In this document: one piece after another, positions 55,098 through 64,000 of the stretch
Layout: each line of letters opens with the position of its first letter
Position numbering within the stretch: the first letter of the stretch is position 1
Assembly: GCA_026545765.1 (NCBI GenBank)
Contig: CM048843.1
Location: 7,897,501-7,961,500 of the forward strand
Length of the DNA: 64,000 nt
Reading direction: 5' to 3'
Source of the DNA: Plantago major
Lineage: Eukaryota; Streptophyta; Magnoliopsida; Lamiales; Plantaginaceae
Made by a program: the position numbers and the translations under genes
The notes under the pieces: generated by a model
Told to the model about the DNA's origin: nothing
What the model saw: the letters and a program-made list of their open reading frames with translations, nothing else
Database searches by the model: none

Positions 55098-57740
55098 GAT
55101 AACACTTTGAGATTAGACTACGACAGTTATCAAAGTTTTTTTTCATTTTCCTTAAACAGGCCTCGAAGCCCCCAAGTTGTAATTTGATTTCCGTCAAGTC
55201 AATACAACTTTGCTTTCATAACACATCTTCATTCCGCTCGGGTCAAGTCCTTCGGACCCCGATGCCCGACCGAATCACAAGCAAAGTCACCTAGCTGCTC
55301 GTTTCGGGTCTAAATTGCACACCGATCCGAGCAGGCTTAACACAATGAAACAGAAAGACAACGATAACAAAAACAAGCGCATTTTATTCAAAGAAAGGAC
55401 CGAGTTACAAAGAGAAGAGCTCGAAGAGCCTTGACCGAGCTTACAAAGACAACGAGCACCTATTCTAGCTAACTCTCCTGCTCTTCCAAAAGCCCCATCT
55501 TTAGAAGAACGATCTTGTACTTCCGAGCGCCTATCGGAACAAACCCGATTCGGTGATAATCGATTCCACACCTGCGAACATTCCATATAAAATTCAACTT
55601 TTCACAAAATAAGCGACCAGGATGATCGAAGGCTATTCGAGACATCCTTATAAGAACGCTTCATGACCTCCGCACAGAAGAGACGGTTCCGAAGCAAGCA
55701 AGTATCACCACGACAATCCGGATCGTCTCCTACCAGATACTAACAGTGAATCCTTCTCGAATTACTCAAGTATTTGGAAGGAAACAACCAGGATAATCAT
55801 GACGATCCAAGTCACTCCGGAAGCATCCGCCGAGCTGACTCCGAACAAGATTGGTAGTGTTAGGAACTCTGTTCCAGAAGTGCAAGTTGCCCCCGGGCCT
55901 TCAATTCTGGAACAAAGTTTCCGATACAACCGGGCTGCTCGGACATGGACCAACGGACGTTAGTCATGTGGCTAGCTCACGATGGCTTGTAGCTCCGATC
56001 CCCAACAAGATCGGCATTATCAGGAACTCCCTTCCAGAATTGCAAGTAGCCCCCCGGGCCTTCAATTCTGGAATGAAGTTACCGATGAAACCGGACTGCT
56101 CGGTCACGACACCACAAGGGCGAGCCGAACAACTTACTCAAGCAAACGTTTTCCGACATGCCTCTGAGAGAGAGTGGCGGTATCCCCTTTTCCTTCCAAG
56201 CTTAGCAAATAGACCTTCTCGGACCTTCCATACTTGGGAAAAAGGGGAGGATACGACCAAATCTATCAAAGACAGGCCGGACTGCAGCAAGTTCCGCCCA
56301 GAGATTTCCGAATGGCTACCCCCAATATTCAAGGTTGGTCTATTTCAAGATCCCGGAATACTGGAAAGAATATTTCCAGAATAACCATACCAACTTGAGG
56401 TCACCCCGACCCCTACATCTATCCGGAAGACGAACAAATCAATGCGACAGATTTGATAGAAGGCCTTCCAACATCCCGGGCGGATCTTACATCGAACTTC
56501 GGAATACTGGAAGAGCTTCTACCAAATCAATCCCGCCGACTTATCATCCCCCGGATGCAGACTCAACGTGAAACGACTCGGATATTCTAGAAACTCATAA
56601 ATTAATGTTGGGCAATCCCCCGTGCCATCGATCTAGTCTACCCCCTCCGGGGCTCAAGCTGTTGTTACCAACCACAGCCCCGGAGAAAGAAGATTAGTAC
56701 GAGGATCCGAAGGAGCTTGCATCCGAATGACTTGACTTCTTCGTATCCAACTTGGTCTGACCCGGAGAGATTTCTGAAACACTGGGAAACCTCTAGAGGC
56801 ACGATCACGCATAGGGACGGTGGTGTAAACCCACTCGTCTGACATCCGAACCAGGGATCCGAACCACCTATTACTATAAAAGTGGTGGAATGATGTGACG
56901 AAAAGCTGTACAATCCAGGGGTATATATAGAAGTGAAGGACCAATCAGTAGTCGCCACGTGGCCCGTAACCACCGGCGATGGGCTTGGGCCTAACGCTTG
57001 GGCCGCTATTGGCCCAACCCAAAATCCCTTCACATTGACCGGCTTTCTTGAGTGAATTACCCATTCGGATGTGGCAGCTCGAGGATGCCATGATAACCTC
57101 CGTACCGACTGTGACCCGTAGCAAGTCATTCAACTTTTCTACTGACTTACTTTTTTACCAACTTCTCACAAGCCAACATGATTCGGAACGGCGCACCAAG
57201 TCCCTACGGACCAAGCAGGATAATAACATCCGAAGTAGTCCTACTTGTTATAGCTTTGGGACCGAGCAGGATGATAACATGACTTTTTTCTGTATGGTTA
57301 ACATTTGAAGACATGGCTCCGAATCATTTTCGTTTATTCACGGCAATAAACATTTGGAGTTATGATCCGGATGAACGCCATGTCCGACCGTCCCACGAGC
57401 CAGTAAAGGGAGAATTTACTTAAGGCAATTAACGTCCGGGAAATTGGGCCTCGTGGACTCGGACACATTATCCGAACAAGCCGAGACAATGAAAACTTCG
57501 AAGTTACTGATCAATTTTACAAATTCAAACGCGCAAGGAGAAGCATGCATTCGGAAGGGAAATAACACAAGCCAGTAATAAAAGTTGCTCCGAGTCACCA
57601 ATGAGCCCGGAACCATAACACAAATATCGAGTCAAATGTGTAGATAAAGCAAGTTATACAAAACAGCGACTAAGAAGTAAATAACATTGTCTCAAGGCCC
57701 GAAGGCTTACAATTACAGAAATCCGGGGCATACCCCGCCT
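55098..57740 (+). other. Gypsy D non-coding region after pol
   Basis: No supported gene in 2.6 kb. It holds a tandem duplication of about 160 bp (55844-56003 and 56004-~56110, about three quarters alike) built around GCCTTCAATTCTGGAA, and short echoes near 56320-56400 and 56440-56540 (CGGAATACTGGAAGA). Tandem repeats in this place are typical of Retand-like elements. It also has GACC(A/G)AGCAGGATRATAACAT twice near 57210 and 57258. Confidence 0.65.
55844..56110 (+). repeat. 160-bp tandem duplication in gypsy D
   Basis: Unit 1 starts AACAAGATTGG at 55844, unit 2 AACAAGATCGG at 56004. Shared blocks include GGGCCTTCAATTCTGGAA and CCGG(A/G)CTGCTCGG. Confidence 0.8.
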
Positions 57741-58600
57741 TCACTCTCTCCGCCGCTCGGATGAATCGGCCTGAGTTCCGGAGGGGCCTCCGACATCCCC
57801 CTCCGGAGGTGCCTGCTCCCGCTCCTTAGCCAACCTCCTTTCCCTCCGAGCCTGCATCTCCTTCAGGAAGCCCGGACATCTCTCCATCAAGTTCAAGTCC
57901 CGGCTGAAACCTTGGACGGGCCCGGGTAAAGTCAGCCAGTCTTCATTATGCTCCGGATGGTCCTCCAGAGGAACGAAGACACTGGACATTAGCAACCGAG
58001 GCACGAACGACGGAAGATACGGACCACCGTGTTTAAATCTTTTGTCCTCCGTTTCGTCAGTGACGAGCTCCACAAACTCGCATTGAAGCAAGTCTTCGTC
58101 CAAGATGCCCTCTGGAGCGAAGTCCGAGCCATCTGCCTCTTTGAAGGCTGAAATGCCCTCAGCTTCCAAGTCACAGTCACTCGGACGCCAACCCTTCTTC
58201 CGGAACTGGCCCACATCAGCATCGAACCCGTCTTGCCGAGCTTCGTCATACTTGGACTCGAGCAAGAATTTGTAAGAGTCCGAGTCCAAGAAATCTCGGA
58301 CGGACTGGACCCGGACCTTTTGTAGCTCCCTCAGCATCATGTCCTTGAAATTTCGGGAGACGCCAACAAACTCATTCACCCTGATGGGCTTTCAAGTCCT
58401 TCTCCAGCGCTAGGATGGCACTCTTCATTTTGGCCGTCTCCGATTCGGCCTCCTTCTTGGATGCTAAAGCCTTTTCAAATTGCTCGACACGCCTGCAACT
58501 TAGATGCCTCGATGCCGGGCACCTCACCGACAGATCCGCCTCAAGGGTGGCCCTCCGACCCGCCACCACGGAACACGCCTCAACGGCGGCAGCAAGCTAA
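57741..58600 (-). pseudogene. Gypsy D antisense gene, C-terminal exon(s)
   Basis: Follows an acceptor-like CTTAG near 58598 and reads LAAAVEACSVVAGRRATLEA, a short frameshifted part near 58530-58500, then coiled coil EQFEKALASKKEAESETAKM to about 58390. A further shift at 58380 leads to VNEFVGVSRNFKDMMLREL, ESKYDEARQDGFDADVGQF and an acidic stretch, ending in a basic Glu/Arg tail (MQARRERRLAKEREQ) and TGA at 57741. No enzyme motif. It continues the gene from 58682-59134. Confidence 0.65.
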
Positions 58601-58681
58601 GAACGAAACGGATGTTAAGAAGATTAGACTTAGCTCTGAGCCATACAAAGATGAAATAACAAGATCAAAATTTTTTAATGA

Positions 58682-59134
58682 GCTAACCTTACGTTGAGCA
58701 GCGGTCAACTCTGCAATCCGCTCCAGCTCCGAAGCAGCAGCCAATCGAGCCACCTCAACATCCAAGTCCAGCTCCGGAGCATCGCTCATTTTCCCCTTGC
58801 CCTTCTTGGTCGGAGGGATCGGACCTTCGGACGAACGTTTTTGCCCGACTCCAGCGCTCGAACCACTGACAGGAGGTTCACGGGAGGCAGATCTCGGAGG
58901 CTTCTTCGACCCCTTAGAAGTGACTACCTTACCCTTGTCCGGGGTAGGTATTGTCTGGGCTTCCTCGCCCGCAGCAGCCCTCTGCGTCTCCTCCGCCCGG
59001 AAGAAAGCAGCATTCCGAGGCTCACCCATTGGAAGCACCGTGGAAGTCTTGATTATCTGGGTCTGAGTACCCTCTTCCATTTCCTTCCTCTGAGCCGCGT
59101 TCTGCTTCCGTTTCAACTCACGCAGGGTTGACAT
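58682..59134 (-). pseudogene. Gypsy D antisense gene, middle exon
   Basis: Reads MSTLRELKRKQNAAQRKEME, a Lys/Ser/Pro-rich stretch (KGKVVTSKGSKKPPRSASRE, KRSSEGPIPPTKKGKGKMSD) resembling a nuclear localisation signal, and VARLAAASELERIAELTAAQ ending at a donor-like AAG|GTTAGC near 58683. The frame past the donor (FDLVISSLYG...) is AT-rich and intron-like and ends with CTTAG near 58598. The ATG at 59134 may be internal, since 59150-59207 looks like an intron after the preceding exon. Confidence 0.6.
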
Positions 59135-59207
59135 GGTGTAGTTAAACCAAAAATCTGCACAATCCGAGTGACAACAAGATGAGTTAGTCGAATTTTACAA
59201 TTTCTCA

Positions 59208-60818
59208 CTACAAACAAAGCAAGAAAAGCAACCGACTCGAATGACCAACGCCGTGCCAAAAGTAAGAACTCTTACCTAAATCCTCCCTGCCATCACAAAA
59301 ACTTGGCTTCGAAAAGCCGGCTAGGTACGGAAGAGGTTGGCATATTAACCCTCGGAAGAAGTACTTGTCCGGATCCTGGTTCCGGTGAAGAGCTTGCATC
59401 CATAAAGGGATGTTCCGAGCCGGAGGTTTCCAATCCGGCAGCCTGCCTCGGAAGAATTTTCTCTCAAATTGCCATTTTGGTCTCTCCACCTCGGATTGGC
59501 CTTCCTTCAGAGCCGGTCGGACGAAGATGTATCTCTTCCACCAGTGGTTCCCCAATGAAGACAGGGGATCGACAAAGAATGTGTATGCTTGACGACATAC
59601 GAACGAATAGAAGAAAGTGTTCATATTACTTACACTAATATTGAACAACTTTCAGAAATTATCAAATGTGACCGGGATGCCCTTGTATTTACACATTACC
59701 CCGAAGCACATCAGGTTTCCGAGCGAGTTGGGAATTATTTGATGCGGACTCAATCCCATGCTGCTCAAAATCTCCAGGAACTCGGACGACACGGGCAGCC
59801 GCCACCCACAGTGCAGACTTATCTCATGGACGCACATGTATCCCGGAGGCGGATTGTAAAAAGCATGTGACTCGTCCGGAGCGAGAATTTCCACGCACTC
59901 CGGAATCTCGTACTTCCTCCGAAGTTCCTCCACCTCCTCCGCCAGTATGATCGAAGGACAGGTGGGCAAGGTGCCATCCTCATTCAATTCACCCTCCGGA
60001 TCAGGATGAGTGACTTCCTCCCTGGACCGGGGAAACTTCACTCGGAACACATCCTCGCCCATTTTAAGCCCCTCGGGCAACTCCTCTTCGGTCATCTGGT
60101 TGCTCGGGCCCGCTTGACCAGCAGATTCCCTCCGGAAAATATGGGTGGACATCATCTCTTCTTCTTCCTCTTCTTCGGAACCAACATTTTCGGCCCGGAC
60201 CTCTTCCTCCACTCTATCATCCTCGGACGACGAACCCAACTCTACCACCGTCCAAAGGGGAACAGCTACTTGGACCCGATCCTCAACACCTTCTTCGAAC
60301 ATACCTAACTCGGGAGGCGCCTCGGAGGTATCATGCACCTCCTCGATGTTAGGCTCCTGCGGGTCCGGAACGAACGGAATTCGGTTAGGGTTACTCCTAA
60401 AATTATAACCTAGGTTGTGAATGAGGGATCGAATCTCTACCGGAAGTTCGGGCTCTTTCCCGGCACGGCCCGGACGGCGAGCTCCTATAGTCCGCGAGCT
60501 TGTCTCTTGAGCCACGCCAACACCCTGCACATTAGAGACTCGCAGGTAATCCCGATGCTTCGGAGACCCTGAACTCGGAACAACTAACCGAAGCAAAGAG
60601 CTTACCTCGGGCTCTTCCTGGCACGGACGAGGAGATTGCTCTAGCTCTGCTGACTCGTCGTCACCAACAATATCAATCTCCTCGGAGCTGTCGGATAAAG
60701 ATGACGCGTCGGAGACATATCCCTCAACCTCGGATCGGTTCTGACTATCACTCTCGGACATCCTAGGGAAAGGAGAAAGCAATTTCGTAAGCTTTAAGAT
60801 GGCAGTCCGAGAGGCCAT
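59208..60818 (-). pseudogene. Gypsy D antisense gene, N-terminal part (plant retrotransposon-associated domain)
   Basis: Starts MASRTAILKL or, more likely, the acidic MSESDSQNRSE (ATG 60762). Acidic low-complexity N-terminus (SLSDSSEEIDIVGDDE, GSEEEEEEEM), then from about 59980 the conserved domain: ELRRKYEIPECVEILAPDES, FYNPPPGYMCVHEISLHCGW, ILSSMGLSPHQIIPNSLGNL, GVMCKYKGIPVTFDNF. TGA (59652-59654) stands where Arg is usual, and the same frame continues with AYTFFVDPLSSLGNHWWKRY and DPDKYFFRGLICQPLPYL. This matches the 'putative gypsy type transposon' domain (Pfam Transposase_28, from memory). A likely intron, GTAAGC to GTGCAG, lies at about 60607-60528. Antisense frames here are known in Tat elements; function unknown. 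Confidence 0.75.
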
Positions 60819-61198
60819 TTATGTATATTAAATCTGGATGAGGAAAAAATTTAAAAATCGGGGACAAGAAAGCGAATCGGCCGGATGAAGTTAGTTCCGA
60901 GTCAGTAAGATGGTTACTCGATGTTAGTCAACATATCCAAAACATTGGTTATTACTAACCTACGCATCATGGGCGTACATCCGAGCAGCTTAATGGAAAA
61001 GACGACTAACAAAGGAAATGGAATCACGCAACGAAAGAAGCAAACTTACTTGTATTCGGATGATTGGACGGAAGGTAGACCGCATGTAAACACGCTCACG
61101 GACCTCTTGACTCGCTTCGGATCGGGTGTAAATACTTCGGATATGCTCAGGAACAAAAATCTTCTCTCTAAAAGTGAAGAATGAAAGCGACTTAGGCC

Positions 61199-61213
61199 CC
61201 TATTTATAGAGGG
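61199..61213 (-). promoter_or_regulatory. TATA box for the gypsy D antisense gene
   Basis: Read on the minus strand: CCTCTATAAATAGGGGCC, a textbook plant core promoter, about 380-440 bp upstream of the antisense ATG codons (60818, 60762). It is separate from the LTR TATA box and points the other way. Confidence 0.6.
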
Positions 61214-61867
61214 TCATATTTGGAACTCCAACCGTCGCGATTTTTCGGGATTAAATTTCAATCGTAGATCAAAAATCATCCACGGACATGGTACAACAAT
61301 ACCAAGAGAAATGACAAATTGGTACAAAAAACTTACTTTGGGATAACAAAAGTGCATACAACAAACTTCCCCACTTTCGGGCAAGACACGACACTTGGAC
61401 TTCAGACGACCACCCATCGGACGCTCCAGCACTTTCCGGGCCAAGATCATTCGCCAACACTCGGACCTTCGTCCGCTCGGATGTTTCCCCACGAACCTTC
61501 GTTCGCTTGGACGTTTTCGTTCGGACCTTCTCTTTGCACAAGAGCTTGGTACGGATAGAACATTCACCTACGGATCGACCCGTACATCAACAAAGGTACA
61601 ATACCGACATTCGGAGTCTATGCTTGGTCTCGCTTACAAATACCCTTTTCTTTCTCAATTTTGTTGCACTCTGGTCCCTTTCCTTCGGACAGCAACAAAA
61701 GTAAGAAAGAAAAGGGGGGGGGGGAGAGAGACTAAGTTAAGGACCACGCGAAGCACGGATTACACCTTTTTTCTACTTACGAGAGGCGGATTGGAGCAAA
61801 AAACGATCCATCCTCAACAGACTCAACCAATAGTTCCACAACTATCTTCTACTAAGATACTTGGAAA
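61214..61867. other. Gypsy D region between antisense promoter and 3' LTR
   Basis: No supported gene. Contains TTCGGACCTTC/CTCGGA repeats, a run of about ten G near 61716 and purine-rich sequence towards the LTR. It presumably holds upstream elements of the antisense promoter. Confidence 0.5.
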
Positions 61868-61880
61868 CTAGGGGGACATA
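61868..61880 (+). other. Polypurine tract of gypsy D
   Basis: CTAGGGGGACATA directly before the 3' LTR start at 61881. Confidence 0.8.
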
Positions 61881-62804
61881 TGCTGATACGAAAATATGTC
61901 AAATCCGTCATAAGAGCCCTTAGAACAAATCCTAAGGCGTCCTAAGTCATCTAATGGATCCGAGACACATTGGTCCGAGCCAACGGTCCGATCCGGGCAG
62001 ACCCACCATGGTCCGACCCACCCTAGAAGAGAGGAACAAAGGATCTAAAGCTTACTAGGTCCGACCCACCTGGGTCCGAGCCTCTCTAGAAAAGGAGGCA
62101 TAGTACTTGAACAGTACTGGGTCCGACCCAAGGCCCCCGATACGGACGACCACTCGGATCCAACATGACAATCTCACAGGAAACCAAGTAGACAGGCACC
62201 AGAGAGTAGGGGGTCTGAACCATGAGGTTCGAATCGGAAGAGTTGGGCAAGTTTAGAGGACTTCCTCATTTGACAACCCAATACGGTCCGGACCAGGCGT
62301 CCGGACCAACCTCTCCGGACCTCGGACCTCGGCAGACTATGTCACACCCACCAAAACTCTCCCAATAATGATTAAACTACCCCTAAAAGTCCAAAATGGC
62401 ATGGGCTAGGTATCATTATTGGGCCATGGGCCTAGATGTGCCTTGGTGGCTCAACTAGAGCCCTACACTTGGCGCGGTCTTGAAGAAGCCTTCCACTTTT
62501 AGGAAACCCTATATATAGGGGCACATATCCCCATGCAACGGTAAGCATTATTACGAACTTAATCTCGAACAGTATATAGAGTAGATCTCCAGTCTCTCTC
62601 GAGTCAAGTCTTGTACCGGTTTGACACTTGGCAAACCGGGTCCTAACCCCCCCCCCCCCTCCAAGCCTCTTGTGCAGGTTCTCACCAAGTGCGCAGTGGA
62701 AGATCCTTACCCGTTGGTTCCTACGTAGTGAGGAAGATATCGTCTGGAGCATTAACCGTGCAATTGGAATATCACTAAGTGTTTGGGGAACCTTACCCTC
62801 AACA
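61881..62804 (+). repeat. 3' LTR of gypsy D
   Basis: 924 bp, TGCTGATACG (third base differs from the 5' LTR, TGTTGATACG) to CCCTCAACA. A 7-bp tandem duplication (GGACCTC) near 62325 is absent from the 5' LTR. TATA box at 62509-62520. Confidence 0.95.
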
Positions 62805-62809
62805 CAACC

Positions 62810-63420
62810 TATGCTTAGTAACAACCAGATAACTCTAAGACATGATGAAGAATTTCCTATGAGAATTCCAGAAATGGAACAGGTTACTGAGAACTTTCAT
62901 CATGAAGATGTATCTGAAAGAGAGTTTGCCGAAATGCAAGTTCCAGATATCTCTAACACTGAAAGAGTGTCAGATATCTCGGATACTGCACAAGTATCTC
63001 ATCAAGATCATATTGATTCACATTCAAATCAAAATGATATTGATCCTACTAGTTCAAAACCCATTATGAAATGGATAAGAAATCATCCTGCAAAGGATGT
63101 GATTGGTCCCATAAACCAAGGAGTTAGAACTAGAAGAGCAATCGCTGAAAATGCAAGTTGCCTCTATGGATGTTTCATCTCAAAAATTGAACCAAAGACA
63201 TTAGAAGAAGCATTAAAGGATCAAGATTGGATCTCTGCAATGCAAGAAGAGTTGGATCAATTTGAGAGAAACAAAGTCTGGAAACTGGTTCCATTTTGTG
63301 GAATATCTCGTAATCGGAACCAAGTGGGTTTTTAAACAAAATGAATGAGTCCGTGAAATAACCGTAAAGCAAGGTTGCTTGCCAAGGATTCACCTGCATC
63401 AAGGACTAAATTTTGATGAA
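62810..63420 (+). pseudogene. pol: Copia C linker and RT N-terminus, after element D
   Basis: Resumes at the CAACC duplicate: [76 protein letters not shown]. The frame is lost at about 63295-63400, where A and B have [18 protein letters not shown] and [11 protein letters not shown]. In this 110-bp stretch the differences from A are mainly CTG/CAG turned to CG. Confidence 0.88.
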
Positions 63421-64000
63421 TCTTATGCACCAGTTGCAAGATTGGATGCAATAAGACTCTTTCTAGCCTTTGCAGCTCATAATGACTTTACAGTTTATCA
63501 TATGGATGTCAAGAGTGCATTTCTAAATGGTGAACTGGCTGAGGAAGTCTATGTTGAGCAACCACCAGGTTTTGAAGTTCCCTCAGAAAGTAGGATGGTC
63601 TATAAGCTTCAAAAAGCTCTGTATGGGCTGAAACAAGCTCCAGGAGCATGGTATGATACATTGGCCAGATACTTACTAGAAAGTGGTTTCAAGAAAGGAG
63701 ATGTTGATAAAACACTCTTCACATTGAACCATGGTGGGAAACTACTTTTAGTTCAAGTATATGTTGATGACATTATATTTGGATCAAAAGACAAGCAACT
63801 TTGTGAAGACTTTGCTGAACTCATGAAATGTAAATTTGAGATGAGCATGATGGGAGAATTGAATTACTTCCTAGGGCTGCAAGTCAAGCAACTCAATGAT
63901 GGAATATTCATTAGTCAAACAAAGAATGCAAAGGATATGCTCAATAAGTTCAATCTAAATCCTTCTGAAAAGAATGCTAAGATACCAATGAGCATTGGAA
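63421..64000 (+). CDS. pol: Copia C reverse transcriptase, open to the window end
   Basis: An open frame with no stop to 64000: [59 protein letters not shown], catalytic [15 protein letters not shown] (YVDD at 63760-63771), [38 protein letters not shown]. It lacks both the stop of A (Glu codon present) and the deletion of B. It continues beyond the window. Confidence 0.92.

Larger units (their letters stand above)
48031..62804 (+). mobile_element. Ty3/gypsy LTR retrotransposon D, Tat clade (Retand-like)
   Basis: 14.8 kb, flanked by CAACC on both sides (48026-48030, 62805-62809). LTRs 48031-48948 and 61881-62804, gypsy gene order (RT-RNase H before integrase), a second RNase H between RNase H and integrase, and a ~6.7 kb region after pol with an antisense gene. 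Dual RNase H and an antisense frame are known marks of the Tat/Ogre/Retand group. LTRs differ by about twenty substitutions by eye plus a 7-bp tandem duplication, i.e. roughly 2%. Base composition is richer in CCGGA/TCGGA than in the copia elements. Confidence 0.95.
42569..64000 (+). mobile_element. Copia retrotransposon C, relative of A/B, interrupted by element D and cut by the window end
   Basis: Starts TGTTACAAATATGTGTTTAG inside the first transposase exon of the MULE; the preceding five bases are CCAAC (42564-42568), expected again after its 3' LTR outside the window. Same gene order as A, with clear divergence in LTR and coding sequence and a shorter LTR start lacking the TTGGGAAATTTG repeats. 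The gypsy element D splits it at 48030/62805. Gag and pol have fewer lesions than A. Confidence 0.93.

Noticed and set aside
55287..55586. 99-codon minus-strand frame with a hydrophobic segment (MRLFLLSLSFCFIVLSLLGS)
   Set aside because: Lies in the repeat-poor non-coding region after gypsy D pol, has no partner frames or conserved motif that I recognise, and its length is expected by chance.

Overview
The window is plant nuclear heterochromatin, probably from a eudicot: AT-rich, with no host gene recognised, and made almost entirely of nested transposable elements. Evidence for a plant source is Ty1/copia elements primed from a TGGTATCAGAGC-type site, a Tat-clade Ty3/gypsy element with two RNase H domains and an antisense gene, a MuDR-like transposon carrying a Ulp1-like peptidase gene, and a Stowaway-type MITE. 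The species cannot be fixed from the sequence.

Layout. Copia A (+) has its 5' LTR cut by the window edge (1-1375), an internal region to 14038 and a 3' LTR at 14039-15303 plus 36808-37258. That LTR is split by copia B, a second member of the same family in inverse orientation (15304-36802, 5-bp duplication CTTAG). B is itself split by a smaller, internally deleted copia, E (23384-29694, minus, duplication ACTCC), and carries a 251-bp MITE (21822-22072). To the right of A lies the middle of a MULE (37259-42568), with a Ulp1 gene on + converging on a mudrA-type transposase gene on -. Its transposase gene is cut at 42568 by copia C (+, 42569 to beyond 64000), a relative of A and B. C is split by the Tat gypsy element D (48031-62804, duplication CAACC). 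C resumes at 62805 and runs off the window in its reverse transcriptase. Relative age follows from the nesting: MULE, then A and C, then B and D, then E; the MITE entered B after A and B diverged.

Genes. Every element is broken by stops, frameshifts or deletions. Most in-frame stops are CAG, CAA or CGA turned to a stop, as expected from decay of methylated cytosine. Copia A and B carry, after pol, a long extra gene (about 5.5 kb) with its own TATA-like boxes, a globular N-terminal domain, a basic stretch, coiled coils and a row of small in-phase exons separated by GT-AG introns kept at the same places in both copies. Gypsy D carries a spliced-looking antisense gene with its own TATA box, and a second, aRNH-type RNase H domain in pol.

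Three element families are each flooded with their own short motif: TTAGTTTCAG in the MULE, AGATATCTGA/TATCTG in copia A/B/C, and CAATGTTG/CAACATTG in copia E. Separately, patches of sequence show CAG and CTG collapsed to CG relative to sister copies, which looks like a base-calling or polishing artefact at methylated CHG sites and inflates the apparent frameshifts.
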